A DNA stretch of 64,000 bases from Muribaculaceae bacterium (GCA_016292745.1 JAEDFO010000002.1:1-64000); one strand, 5' to 3'. Positions 7,748-16,691 are shown, counted from the stretch's first letter. Notes: a model not told the origin generated them from the sequence alone. Numbers and translations are program-made.

Positions 7748-9685
7748 ATGATAAATATTACATTTCCCGATGGGGGCGTAAAGCAATTCGAAGCAGGCAT
7801 CACTCCGCTTCAGATTGCCGAGAGCATCAGCCCTCGTTTGGCGCAAGAAGTACTTGCAGCTACCGTAAACGATGCAGAGTGGGACATATCGCGCCCAATC
7901 AACGAAGACGCATCGATAAAATTATTCAAATGGGATGATGCTGAGGGTAAGCACGCCTTCTGGCACACATCGGCGCACCTTCTTGCCGAAGCACTCCAGG
8001 AATTGTACCCTGGCGTGAAGTTCGGTATCGGTCCGGCAATCGAAAACGGGTTCTATTATGATATCGACCCGGGCGAGCACACCATCACCAGTGCCGATTT
8101 CCCGAAAATCGAAGCCAAGATGCTTGAGCTCGTGGCAAAGAAAGAAGCCGTAGTGAGAGCCGACATTGCCAAGGCCGACGCATTGAAGATGTTCGGCGAC
8201 CGCAATGAAACCTACAAGTGCGAACTAATCAGCGAACTTGAGGACGGCCATATCACCACATACACCCAAGGCTCATTTACCGATTTGTGCCGTGGTCCGC
8301 ACTTGCCATCGACCAGCCCAATCAAGGCCGTCAAGATACTGTCGCTTGCCGGCGCTTACTGGCGTGGCGATGAAACCCGCAATCAGCTGGTACGCGTATA
8401 TGGCATCTCTTTCCCCAAGAAAAAGATGCTCGATGAGTATCTGGTGATGCTCGAAGAAGCCAAGAAACGCGACCACCGCAAGCTGGGCAAGGAGATGGAA
8501 CTGTTTATGTTCTCCGACTCGGTTGGCAAGGGCCTTCCGTTGTGGCTGCCGAAAGGTACCGACTTGCGCCTGCGTCTGCAGGACTTCCTGCGTAAGATCC
8601 AGCGCCGCTACGATTACAAGGAGGTCATCACTCCACCAATCGGCAACAAGATCCTGTATGTGACCTCGGGCCACTATGCAAAATATGGCAAGGACTCGTT
8701 CCAGCCTATTCATACTCCGGAAGAGGGAGAGGAATACTTCCTCAAGCCGATGAACTGCCCTCACCACTGCGAAATCTACAAGAACTCACCTCACTCGTAC
8801 AAGGAGCTTCCTCTTCGCCTTGCCGAATTCGGAACAGTGTGCCGTTATGAGCAGAGCGGTGAGCTTCACGGACTGACCCGTGTGCGCAGTTTCACCCAGG
8901 ACGACGCACACATTTACTGCCGTCCCGATCAGGTGAAAGAAGAATTCCTTCGCGTGATGGACATCATCTCGATTGTGTTCCGCTCTATGAAGTTTGATAA
9001 CTTTGAAGCCCAGATTTCGCTTCGCGACAAGGTTAACCGCGAGAAATATATCGGTAGCGAGGAAAATTGGGACAAGGCAGAGCAGGCCATCATCGAGGCA
9101 TGTCAGGAGAAAGGTCTCCCGGCACGCATTGAATATGGCGAGGCTGCATTCTATGGCCCTAAGCTCGACTTTATGGTGAAGGACGCCATTGGCCGCCGTT
9201 GGCAGCTCGGTACAATCCAGGTTGACTATAACCTGCCTGAACGTTTCGGTCTTGAATACACCGGAGCCGACAACCAGAAGCATCGTCCGGTGATGATTCA
9301 CCGTGCGCCTTTCGGTTCGATGGAACGTTTTGTGGCAGTGCTTCTTGAGCACACCGCCGGCAAGTTGCCGGTATGGCTCACTCCCGAACAGGCAGTTGTA
9401 CTTCCTATCAGCGAAAAATTCAACGATTATGCCGAAAAGGTTGTGAAAGAGCTCGACAAATACGATATCCGCGCCATTATCGACGACCGCAACGAAAAAA
9501 TCGGCAAGAAAATTCGCGACAATGAGCTCAAGCGAATCCCATATTTGCTCATTGTAGGAGAAAAAGAAGTGCAAAATGAAGAAATTTCTGTGAGAAAACA
9601 GGGTGAAGGTGATAAAGGTTCGCAAAAAATCACTACCTTTGCAGAAAATTTCGCTCGTGAAATTGAGGAAATGACAAAACAATAA
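7748..9685 (+). CDS. thrS: Threonine--tRNA ligase
   Basis: Encodes 645 residues, the normal full-length form. It charges tRNA-Thr in the cytosol. Domain order is complete: TGS domain (about 1-62), the editing domain with HTSAHLL and the later C.GPHLP motif (about 65-225), the class II catalytic core with the zinc-ligand region MNCPHHC (about 330) and motif 2 (about FGTVCRYEQSGELHGL), motif 3 HRAPFGSMERF, and the anticodon-binding domain (about 545-645). The ATG at 7748 gives the family's MI.ITFPDG start. A GTG at 7679 would add 23 unrelated residues and overlaps the promoter box. The next gene, infC, starts 9 nt after the stop, the usual thrS-infC-rpmI-rplT order. Confidence 0.98.
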   Translation: MINITFPDGGVKQFEAGITPLQIAESISPRLAQEVLAATVNDAEWDISRPINEDASIKLFKWDDAEGKHAFWHTSAHLLAEALQELYPGVKFGIGPAIENGFYYDIDPGEHTITSADFPKIEAKMLELVAKKEAVVRADIAKADALKMFGDRNETYKCELISELEDGHITTYTQGSFTDLCRGPHLPSTSPIKAVKILSLAGAYWRGDETRNQLVRVYGISFPKKKMLDEYLVMLEEAKKRDHRKLGKEMELFMFSDSVGKGLPLWLPKGTDLRLRLQDFLRKIQRRYDYKEVITPPIGNKILYVTSGHYAKYGKDSFQPIHTPEEGEEYFLKPMNCPHHCEIYKNSPHSYKELPLRLAEFGTVCRYEQSGELHGLTRVRSFTQDDAHIYCRPDQVKEEFLRVMDIISIVFRSMKFDNFEAQISLRDKVNREKYIGSEENWDKAEQAIIEACQEKGLPARIEYGEAAFYGPKLDFMVKDAIGRRWQLGTIQVDYNLPERFGLEYTGADNQKHRPVMIHRAPFGSMERFVAVLLEHTAGKLPVWLTPEQAVVLPISEKFNDYAEKVVKELDKYDIRAIIDDRNEKIGKKIRDNELKRIPYLLIVGEKEVQNEEISVRKQGEGDKGSQKITTFAENFAREIEEMTKQ

Positions 9686-9694
9686 CATCACTGA

Positions 9695-10276
9695 ATGCAG
9701 AAAGAACCAGTAGCATCTGCTCCGCAAGGCGCAAACCGCCAGAACAATAGAGGCGGTAACAAAGATAATAAGGACCAGCACGCCATCAATGAGCGTATAC
9801 GTGCTCGTGAAGTTCGTCTTGTGGGTGACAATGTCACTCAAGGAGTCTATACTATTCAGCAAGCGTTGGCAATAGCCGATGAGCAGGGTCTCGACTTGAT
9901 AGAGATTTCGCCCAATGCGCAGCCTCCCGTTTGCCGTGTGCTCGACTACCAGAAGTTCCTGTATCAGCAGCGCAAGCGCTTGAAGGAACAGAAAGCCAAG
10001 TCGACTAAGGTTGTAGTCAAGGAAATACGTTTCGGGCCACAAACCGACGACCACGATTACAACTTCAAGCTTAAGCATGCTATCGGCTTCCTGCAGGAAG
10101 GTGCTAAGGTGAAGGCTTATGTGTTTTTCAAAGGCCGTTCAATTCTGTTCAAGGAACAGGGCGAGGTGCTTCTGCTGAGATTTGCCAACGACCTTGAGGA
10201 CTATGGCAAAGTGGAACAGATGCCAGTGCTTGAAGGCAAGCGAATGACCATAATGCTCACGCCAAAGAAGAAATAA
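9695..10276 (+). CDS. infC: Translation initiation factor IF-3
   Basis: Encodes 193 residues. IF-3 binds the 30S subunit, prevents premature joining with 50S and checks the start codon. After a low-complexity Gln/Asn/Gly-rich N-terminal tail (about 1-30), the N-domain INERIRAREVRLVGDN and the linker CRVLDYQKFLYQQ are well conserved. The C-domain follows, with KEIRFGP and DDHDYNFKLKHA. This gene uses ATG, not the AUU start known from enterobacteria. A poly-lysine tail (TPKKK) ends the protein. It sits 9 nt behind thrS and 72 nt before rpmI. Confidence 0.97.
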   Translation: MQKEPVASAPQGANRQNNRGGNKDNKDQHAINERIRAREVRLVGDNVTQGVYTIQQALAIADEQGLDLIEISPNAQPPVCRVLDYQKFLYQQRKRLKEQKAKSTKVVVKEIRFGPQTDDHDYNFKLKHAIGFLQEGAKVKAYVFFKGRSILFKEQGEVLLLRFANDLEDYGKVEQMPVLEGKRMTIMLTPKKK

Positions 10277-10348
10277 AAAAGTAGAAACAGGGGGCATGTC
10301 CCCCTGTGGAAACTACATTAGATAATTAATTTTATAAAACTGAAAAAA

Positions 10349-10543
10349 ATGCCAAAGGTTAAAACTAATTCCGGTTCCAAAAAGAGGTTTGCCCTTACCG
10401 GGTCAGGAAAAATCAAGAGAAAACATGCTTACAAAAGTCACATTCTGACAAAGAAGACTAAGAAGCAGAAGAGAAATCTTGGACACTTTGCTATCGTTGA
10501 AAAAGCTGACGCAAAGAACGTTAGAAAATTGCTCAACTTGTAA
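10349..10543 (+). CDS. rpmI: 50S ribosomal protein L35
   Basis: Encodes 64 residues, standard length. The highly basic sequence with MPKVKTNSGSKKRF, GSGKIKRK and the terminal VRKLLNL is diagnostic of bL35, a component of the large ribosomal subunit. It lies between infC and rplT in the conserved order. The A/T-rich gap to rplT is unusually wide (114 nt). Confidence 0.97.
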   Translation: MPKVKTNSGSKKRFALTGSGKIKRKHAYKSHILTKKTKKQKRNLGHFAIVEKADAKNVRKLLNL

Positions 10544-10657
10544 TTTCGCTCCATTTTTTCAATTTTATTTTCGTGATTTTATAATTTTTTATTAACCGAG
10601 TGTTTAGCTAAAATCAGCAAGTGCATAATGCCGCTAACATTCAAAATTTAAAGAAAA

Positions 10658-11008
10658 ATGCCTAGATCAGTTAACCACGTCGCTTCAAGAGCGAAAAGAA
10701 AGAGAATTTTAAAACTTACAAGAGGTTACTACGGTTGCCGTAAGAACGTTTGGACTGTAGCAAAGAATACTTGGGAAAAAGGTCTCCAGTATGCTTATCG
10801 CGACAGAAAGAACAAAAAGCGCAATTTCCGCGCATTGTGGATTCAGCGTATCAATGCAGCTGCTCGCCTCGAAGATCTTTCCTATTCGAAACTCATGGGC
10901 CTCATCCACAAGGCTGGTATCGAAATCAACCGCAAGGTTCTTGCCGACCTGGCAATGAACAACCCAGAAGCTTTCAAGGCTATCGTCGATAAAGTAAAGA
11001 ACGCATAA
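10658..11008 (+). CDS. rplT: 50S ribosomal protein L20
   Basis: Encodes 116 residues, full length. bL20 is an early-assembly 23S rRNA-binding protein. The signature MPRSVN.VA.R.KRK.ILK...GYYG, the long basic helix, and the C-terminal globular part (LMGLIHKAGIEINRKVLADLA) are all present. In other bacteria L20 represses its own operon by binding mRNA. The 114-nt spacer upstream could hold such a site, but I could not build a convincing L20 mimic by eye. A strong terminator follows the stop codon, and then the 6S RNA gene. Confidence 0.97.
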   Translation: MPRSVNHVASRAKRKRILKLTRGYYGCRKNVWTVAKNTWEKGLQYAYRDRKNKKRNFRALWIQRINAAARLEDLSYSKLMGLIHKAGIEINRKVLADLAMNNPEAFKAIVDKVKNA

Positions 11009-11026
11009 TTCTTATGCTTAACCGAT

Positions 11027-11070
11027 AAAGAGAGGGATTCATGGCAATGAGCTGTGAATCCCTCTCTTTA
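11027..11070 (+). terminator. Terminator of the thrS-infC-rpmI-rplT operon
   Basis: A 15-bp perfect stem, AAAGAGAGGGATTCA (11027-11041) with TGAATCCCTCTCTTT (11055-11069), has a 13-nt loop and begins 18 nt after the rplT stop. Confidence 0.85.
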
Positions 11071-11138
11071 TAATATGGGCCTGTGGTTGCTCCAGGACCA
11101 AATTTTTGGAGAGAACAGCGCTTTTTGTGGCTCAATAA

Positions 11139-11170
11139 TTTGCTTAATCGAATATATGTTGGTAAATTTG
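11139..11170 (+). promoter_or_regulatory. Consensus promoter of the 6S RNA gene
   Basis: TTTG (11139-11142), a 20-nt spacer, then TAAATTTG (11163-11170): an exact Bacteroidetes -33/-7 pair with no coding start behind it. Confidence 0.8.
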
Positions 11171-11176
11171 TGAGTA

Positions 11177-11408
11177 GAAACAAGGAATAAACCACATCAA
11201 AGTAGACTGGGAAACTCATCAAACTAATTAGAAATCCCGAGACACTCTTTTGTTTCAATGGCGGGCCTCAACCGCAAGGTGTCCCATCCGTTGGGCCGGA
11301 GGATTACAAAGAGGCAAAAGAACTCAAATCCTGTCATTCGGAGTTTCATCGCATCCTTTGATGTGGCTGTTATAGCGGCAGAGTCGGTTGGCTCTGCCGC
11401 ATTTTTTT
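11177..11408 (+). ncRNA. ssrS: 6S RNA (Bacteroidales-1 RNA)
   Basis: A roughly 230-nt stand-alone transcript is predicted, with a perfect promoter just upstream and an intrinsic terminator at its end (stem GCGGCAGAG 11375-11383 with CTCTGCCGC 11392-11400, then a run of seven T). The ends close on each other: CCACATCAAAG (11192-11202) is fully complementary to CTTTGATGTGG (11356-11366), and GAAACTC (11211-11217) pairs with GAGTTTC (11341-11347). This gives a long rod with internal bubbles. From memory, the Bacteroidales-1 RNA motif is described as a promoter-to-terminator RNA commonly found downstream of the L20 gene and later assigned to 6S RNA, the growth-phase regulator that binds RNA polymerase. 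Position and architecture fit. The exact 5' end is estimated. Confidence 0.82.
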
Positions 11409-11438
11409 GCGGCATTTATGACGTTTCGTTGCCATTTC

Positions 11439-11470
11439 TTTGCAGAGCAACTGCCTATTTACTATATTTG
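11439..11470 (+). promoter_or_regulatory. Consensus promoter upstream of the DUF1599 gene
   Basis: TTTG (11439-11442), a 20-nt spacer, and TATATTTG (11463-11470) lie 21 nt before the ATG at 11491. It may also drive the cassette that follows, since I see no clear promoter in 12052-12114. Confidence 0.7.
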
Positions 11471-11490
11471 TGGATATAAACATAGCAATC

Positions 11491-12051
11491 ATGCAGGACA
11501 CTAAATCGCAATTCGAGACAATAATAGGCATATGTCGCGACCTCTATATCAAGAAACTTAAGGACTATGGCCCTTCGTGGCGAATTATGCGCCCCGAGTC
11601 GATAACCGACCAGATTTTTATAAAGGCGCGCCGCATTCGCACACTTGAAACTGTTGGCAATGCGCAGGTGGATGAGGGTATCTTCCCAGAGTTCATTGGA
11701 ATAGTAAACTATGGTGTCATAGGCCTTATCCAGCTCGAACTTGGCAACACTATCACGGAGGATATCGATAACGACACTGCCATTGCTCTATACGACAAGT
11801 ATATCACTAAGACCAAGGAACTTATGTATGCCAAGAATCACGACTATGGCGAGGCTTGGCGTCTGATGCGAGTGAACTCATATACCGACCTGATATTGAT
11901 GAAGCTCTTTCGTACCAAACAGATTGAGGACAACAAGGGCAAGACCTTGGTGTCGGAAGGTGTAGATGCCAATTATATGGATATGATAAACTATTCGATA
12001 TTCGGACTCATAAAACTTCACTTTGGCGAATCCGACGATAAGGAACAATAA
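11491..12051 (+). CDS. DUF1599-type protein with internal duplication
   Basis: Encodes 186 residues, cytosolic, with no signal peptide. The protein is an internal duplication. Copy 1 (about 18-88) reads KLKDYG.SWRIMRPESITDQIFIKARRIRTLE and ends in IVNYGVIGLIQLEL. Copy 2 (about 105-180) reads YAKNHDYGEAWRLMRVNSYTDLILMK.FRTKQIE and ends in MINYSIFGLIKLHF. The arrangement matches the DUF1599 family as I remember it; the function is unknown. In other Bacteroidales I recall this gene directly before a DoxX gene, tpiA, a SPOR gene and folE. Here the DoxX gene is 6.7 kb away because four other genes intervene. I chose the ATG at 11491 because the promoter lies within the upstream extension of the frame. 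Confidence 0.8.
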   Translation: MQDTKSQFETIIGICRDLYIKKLKDYGPSWRIMRPESITDQIFIKARRIRTLETVGNAQVDEGIFPEFIGIVNYGVIGLIQLELGNTITEDIDNDTAIALYDKYITKTKELMYAKNHDYGEAWRLMRVNSYTDLILMKLFRTKQIEDNKGKTLVSEGVDANYMDMINYSIFGLIKLHFGESDDKEQ

Positions 12052-12114
12052 GTCGTGGTGTGTGCTGCCGGCATGATTTAATTCCACTAATTTATAGCCA
12101 AACTCTTCAGTGTC

Positions 12115-14880
12115 ATGAATACTACCTGGAAACGATTCAACATTTTCATATCCTCAACATTCAAGGATATGGATTTTGAACGCGACATCATCAAGTTCAG
12201 GGTTATTCCGGCACTTAACATAAAATACCGGCCTCGGCACGTGGCGCTGCAGGCAATAGATTTGCGTCTGGGTGTAAACACGGCAAAGATGAGCGAGGAA
12301 GAGTCGGCGCGTAAGGTGCTTACAGTGTGTGCTGACAATATTGACAGTGCTCGCCCGTTCTTCATCGGGCTCATCGGTGCCCGTTATGGATGGGTGCCGC
12401 CAATTGAGAGTTGGCAAGAGTTTATCGGTTGCCTTCCTGCTGAAGACCAGGAATTGATGCAGGAAACCTATGGCAGCAGTGTAACCGAACTTGAGATGGT
12501 GTATGGCGCTTTGACAAAGCGAAGCCTCGACCAATCGCACACACTGTTCTATTTTCGCGACGATGCCTCGTATGCCGGAATCCCCGATGATAGACTTGCT
12601 TCGTATTGCGATTCAGATACCGGGCAGGTGGCAAAGATACGCGATTTGAAGCAAAGAGTGGTCGATGCCATTTCAAAATTAGGCGGCGATGACGACCGTG
12701 TGTCGACATACCACCTCGACTGGAATGCCGACATTGATGATTTCGAGGAAAACGACAATGAGTTTGAACAGCTTATAACCAAGCATATAACAGCGCTGAT
12801 AGAGGCTGAAATAAAGAATGAAGAGCATAATGGTTCAGAATGGTGGGTTCGGGAAAAGGATGTTGCTGAGACGTATCTGTCGAAGTATATAGGCGACACT
12901 TTTACCGGAATGAGCCGGTTCGACATCAATCCTGAGAATGTGATTCTCGCAGGCGATAAGACACAGGGCATGACCACTCTTCTGGCCCATCTATGGAAAC
13001 GGCGCATGGCCGAAAATGGCGATTATTGTCTTACTGCTGTCGTTGGGCTTACTGAGCGGAGCCGAACAATGCGCCAAATTATGGTGCGCTGGTGCTTGGA
13101 AATGGAGGACTACCTTGGCGAGAAACCGCTGGACGCCGAACGGTTTATCGACCCGTCGCAAAAGAGTATGGCACAGTTGTGCGACCAATTCTATTATGAT
13201 GTCGCCATTCTCTATGAGAAAAAAGGTAAATCGGTGAGTGTGTTTGTCGACGATATTGATGTGTTCCGAACGTTTTCAATCTGTGATTTGCAATTGTCGT
13301 GGGTTGACAATCGCATAAATTTTGTCGGAACATGCGAGGTGTTGGAGCAAATGCCCGACTTCTCCGGACAATTGGATGTAGAATTGCTCAACGACGTTTG
13401 CAAAGAAGAGTCGCTTGGGCTTGTGCATTTCTTTGAGCATAAATATCATTTTGAATTGCCGAAGAAGGTGACTGATAGCCTTGTAGCTAAACGTCGTGGA
13501 CCGCTTTTTATCAAGATGTTATTTCAGGTGCTTGTTGAGGGGATGAATTCGGTGTCGATAGCCGATATAAGGAGCGCAAAAGGCTTGCAGATTGATGCTA
13601 TCAACAATTATATAACTTCGTTCTACAACGATACCTACCGCGACATTGGTAAATCATCGTCGGTAGTGGAATTGGCAGCCATCCAGTCTTGTATAATGAT
13701 AAAGATGTATGGCTTGGACTATGAATACTGGCGTAATGCACTGTCGTTGCTCGCCGCATCGCCTTACGGCCTGACAACCGACGACCTGAGCGAAATGATG
13801 GGCGACGACTGGAGCGATTCTGAGTGGGCTATCGTTTCCTATGCCTGCCGGGAATTGCTTATCGAAGACCCTATATCGCACGTGTGGCGTGTTAATGCAG
13901 GCGATTTTTCCACGTTACTGTTCACATATGACAACGACACCCCTTTCGATGATCTCTACGATTATGTGAGCTATGGGTTCGACAATCACTGGCTTTCGCC
14001 TCTCGAAGATTATTTCAATGTAAAGCGTACCAATGAGCAGAAGTATCTGTTGCCGTTCATCGGTGCCGAGTCGGCGCGCTTGCTGGTTAATGAAGGCTGG
14101 TTTACCGACGGCAGTTTTGAGGCATTCTGCGAGCATCTCAGCTACCCTGAACGTGAGGATTTGGTCGACAGCTTGCTTGGCAATCTATTTCCACCAAGTT
14201 ATACCGACTATCAGGCCGACACGGTAGGCATTGAATGCGCTGTAGATAATATAATTGAGAAATGTAATTACGGGTTCTTTGAACGCCGCAAGCTAATGCT
14301 GTGTCTGAAGTCGATGCGGAAAGTGGCACCAAAGCAGTGGAGCTCGCGTTTGTCGGAAGTGCGGAAGGTGCTGTTCCGGGTTATTGACGAGGTTGATGAA
14401 GGCATCATCGTCAACGATTCGGTTATGGTATTTGCCGAATGCAGTGAGCGGGTGAAGGATCTTTCTGACAGTGGCAAGCTTGTTGATGCAATGGAATATC
14501 AGCTTAAAGCACTTTGCGACCTCGATATGGAAGAGCATCGTTCACGTACCGAAGATTTGGTTACCATTGTGCCTGTCGATGAGCCGTTTGTGCTTGAAGG
14601 ACTCACCATTTGGTTCATTAACCTAAACGGAGCTGCAAATCGTGTGCTCAACAGCAAGAAACATTCGGCTCGTGTCGACACTGACCGAGTGGCTGTCATT
14701 GCGTCGCTGGCCAACGATGGTTATCTGGCAACATATCACCGATTGTGCCAGCTGTGTCCGGACAACCGACTTTCTGCTGCTCTGGGATACATTATTGAGA
14801 TTCATAATGAAGGTGAATCATGCTGGACGTCGACGTCATCGATAATTCGTTGCCTTGACGAATTGCGGGCAAAATTGTAA
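12115..14880 (+). CDS. DUF4062/TEP1-like STAND-type NTPase
   Basis: Encodes 921 residues, with no signal peptide. The N-terminus (about 8-110) is a DUF4062 domain: FNIFISSTFKDMDFERD, then VALQAIDLRLGV and FIGLIGARYGWVPP. This is strikingly like the N-terminal part of the animal telomerase-associated protein TEP1. A P-loop NTPase domain follows (about 275-480), with a Walker-A-like loop at 280-287 and a Walker B VFVDDID (D379, D380) after hydrophobic residues. The loop reads G-D-K-T-Q-G-M-T, so Met stands where the catalytic Lys is expected. A helical region without recognisable repeats fills the rest, possibly winged-helix and superhelical. STAND ATPases act as ligand-gated switches in signalling and immunity. 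This is the first gene of a four-gene cassette, and the next starts 20 nt downstream. No homologue of known function is claimed. Confidence 0.75.
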   Translation: MNTTWKRFNIFISSTFKDMDFERDIIKFRVIPALNIKYRPRHVALQAIDLRLGVNTAKMSEEESARKVLTVCADNIDSARPFFIGLIGARYGWVPPIESWQEFIGCLPAEDQELMQETYGSSVTELEMVYGALTKRSLDQSHTLFYFRDDASYAGIPDDRLASYCDSDTGQVAKIRDLKQRVVDAISKLGGDDDRVSTYHLDWNADIDDFEENDNEFEQLITKHITALIEAEIKNEEHNGSEWWVREKDVAETYLSKYIGDTFTGMSRFDINPENVILAGDKTQGMTTLLAHLWKRRMAENGDYCLTAVVGLTERSRTMRQIMVRWCLEMEDYLGEKPLDAERFIDPSQKSMAQLCDQFYYDVAILYEKKGKSVSVFVDDIDVFRTFSICDLQLSWVDNRINFVGTCEVLEQMPDFSGQLDVELLNDVCKEESLGLVHFFEHKYHFELPKKVTDSLVAKRRGPLFIKMLFQVLVEGMNSVSIADIRSAKGLQIDAINNYITSFYNDTYRDIGKSSSVVELAAIQSCIMIKMYGLDYEYWRNALSLLAASPYGLTTDDLSEMMGDDWSDSEWAIVSYACRELLIEDPISHVWRVNAGDFSTLLFTYDNDTPFDDLYDYVSYGFDNHWLSPLEDYFNVKRTNEQKYLLPFIGAESARLLVNEGWFTDGSFEAFCEHLSYPEREDLVDSLLGNLFPPSYTDYQADTVGIECAVDNIIEKCNYGFFERRKLMLCLKSMRKVAPKQWSSRLSEVRKVLFRVIDEVDEGIIVNDSVMVFAECSERVKDLSDSGKLVDAMEYQLKALCDLDMEEHRSRTEDLVTIVPVDEPFVLEGLTIWFINLNGAANRVLNSKKHSARVDTDRVAVIASLANDGYLATYHRLCQLCPDNRLSAALGYIIEIHNEGESCWTSTSSIIRCLDELRAKL

Positions 14881-14900
14881 CTATCAAATCTATATAGCTT

Positions 14901-16691
14901 ATGATTACTCCTTTCTCTTCAGCAGGTGAGATATATGCCGAAGCCTTGGCTAATTTCAAGGCAAAGAAGTATGATGTTGCTGTTGTGTATTTTGAGAAGG
15001 CTTGGCGCAAGAATCCCTGTGTAGGCGATTTTATGAAACTCGCATATTGCCATATGAATGGGTTTGGCACGCCGAAGAATGCAGTGCGTTGCTTTGAAAT
15101 CATCAATGCAGTGGCACAGCGAGGTAATGTCGTGGCTCAGAACAATCTGGGATACCTATATTATAATGGTATAGGCGTGAGGCAGGACCTCGCTGAGGGT
15201 ATTCGATGGTTTGAATCGGCAGCTGATAAAGGATATAATGAAGCAAAGTACACTCTCGCCAAGATTTATCATGATAAATCGTCGGAAAAGCCTGTATATG
15301 CGGCGAAAAGCAGGATGTATATCAAGGCTCTTGCGGCGAAGAGCTATAAGGATTCAGCCGACTTGCTCCGACAGTGGAATTCGGTGTTGTCGGCCGATGA
15401 AGCAAATGGGATGAGCACGGTAGATGTATATAACCGCGGATGCTGTTGGATGAATGGCTCTGATGGCTATTCGGTTGATTACGAGGAGGCAATACGCTGG
15501 TTTGCCTATGCGGCTGCTCGCGATTATGCGAATGCCTATACTAATATGGGATGGTGTCTCGACCAGTTGCATCGCAACAAAGAGGCGTGTGATGCCTATT
15601 TCCGAGGCGCAAATCTGGGCTCGGTGATGTGTATGCGAAACCTCGCCAACAATATTCATGCCGGATGTGGTTGGCCTAAGGATGATGTGGCAGTAAAGGC
15701 GTATTTGCGTATGGCATACAGTAATGGCGATTCCAAAGCACTGGAGAAATTGTATCAATGGTATCCCGACGAGCGCAGCGCCGACATAATAAAGCAACAT
15801 CTCAGCAGAGCCGAGGCTGGTGATATTCAGAGCTTGAGGCTGGTGGCATTGGCTTACCGTGATATGCAAGAAACTGAAAATGCTTTTGATTGGGCTGTGA
15901 AGGCAAATCGACATATCGACGACGCCAACATAAAGGCTATCATTGCAAATGAATTTTTCAAGCATGTGGTGTCGTTACCTGACACAGATTGGGACAGCAG
16001 AATGGACTATGCGCCAACTTTGGTGAGACTGTATACCGATTGCGATGCTCTTGGAGGAATTAGCGACGTATCGGTTCTGGAACAGATGGCAATAACGTTC
16101 AGAATGGTGGTCGACAATTACGACCAGTTCTACGAGCATTGGAACGAAATGATGCCATATGAGTGGTATGTCGAACGCGGCAGATATTACCAAGGCCGGG
16201 CAGCTGAAGCCGGCAGCATGCTGGCCATGTTCTCACTTGGCGTTGACTATAAGGACGGAGAACGGTATGCCGAGGCAATAAGATGCTTCGAGGCGTGTGC
16301 CGACACTTACGCTGAGGCTTATTTGTATCTTGCAAAGATATATAGTAGGACGGGCAGTGGATGTGAAGACGAAGATAAAGCCATCAGATATTGCCATAAA
16401 TGCATTGACAGCGATTTGTCGGATGGCCTTAAAGGTGAGTGTTATGCACTGATGGCGTCGATTTGCTTGCTTGGTGAGCGTGTTGACACCATCAAGGTAG
16501 TGGAATATTCCCGTAAGGGGATGGCTTTGGGCAACAATGACTGCAAGGCACTGTTTGCATTGATGAAGCTGCACGGAACCGGTGGAGTTGTAGCCGATAG
16601 GGCGCTTGCAATAAAAATGTATCGCGAAGCCCGGAATGCCGGCAGCAATTATGCTTATAATTTACGAAAAATGTTTGGAGATGATGATTAA
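14901..16691 (+). CDS. Sel1-like repeat protein
   Basis: Encodes 596 residues, with no signal peptide or membrane segment. Sel1/TPR-like repeats run through most of the sequence. Examples are AQNNLGYLYYNGIGVRQDLAEGIRWFESAADKGYNEA (about 75-112) and AYTNMGWCLDQLHRNKEACDAYFRGANLG (about 212-240), with further copies near 430-590. Sel1 repeats fold into a superhelix that presents a surface for partner proteins; no enzymatic motif is seen. The gene is tightly packed: 20 nt after the STAND gene, and its stop overlaps the start of the DUF1963 gene. It is probably the adaptor or effector-binding part of the cassette, but that is inference from context. Confidence 0.82.
   Translation: MITPFSSAGEIYAEALANFKAKKYDVAVVYFEKAWRKNPCVGDFMKLAYCHMNGFGTPKNAVRCFEIINAVAQRGNVVAQNNLGYLYYNGIGVRQDLAEGIRWFESAADKGYNEAKYTLAKIYHDKSSEKPVYAAKSRMYIKALAAKSYKDSADLLRQWNSVLSADEANGMSTVDVYNRGCCWMNGSDGYSVDYEEAIRWFAYAAARDYANAYTNMGWCLDQLHRNKEACDAYFRGANLGSVMCMRNLANNIHAGCGWPKDDVAVKAYLRMAYSNGDSKALEKLYQWYPDERSADIIKQHLSRAEAGDIQSLRLVALAYRDMQETENAFDWAVKANRHIDDANIKAIIANEFFKHVVSLPDTDWDSRMDYAPTLVRLYTDCDALGGISDVSVLEQMAITFRMVVDNYDQFYEHWNEMMPYEWYVERGRYYQGRAAEAGSMLAMFSLGVDYKDGERYAEAIRCFEACADTYAEAYLYLAKIYSRTGSGCEDEDKAIRYCHKCIDSDLSDGLKGECYALMASICLLGERVDTIKVVEYSRKGMALGNNDCKALFALMKLHGTGGVVADRALAIKMYREARNAGSNYAYNLRKMFGDDD

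Noticed and set aside
8786..10078. Open frame of 430 codons on the minus strand across thrS and infC
   Set aside because: Lies entirely antisense to two unmistakable translation genes, has no family features, and its composition mirrors the codon pattern of the + strand genes.
11224..11479. Short open frames on both strands (63-73 codons) behind rplT
   Set aside because: They overlap the promoter, closing stems and terminator of the 6S RNA. The conservation expected there is of RNA, not protein.
12115..14880. Calling the first cassette protein a telomerase component
   Set aside because: Only the DUF4062 and NTPase parts resemble TEP1. There is no TROVE or WD-repeat region.
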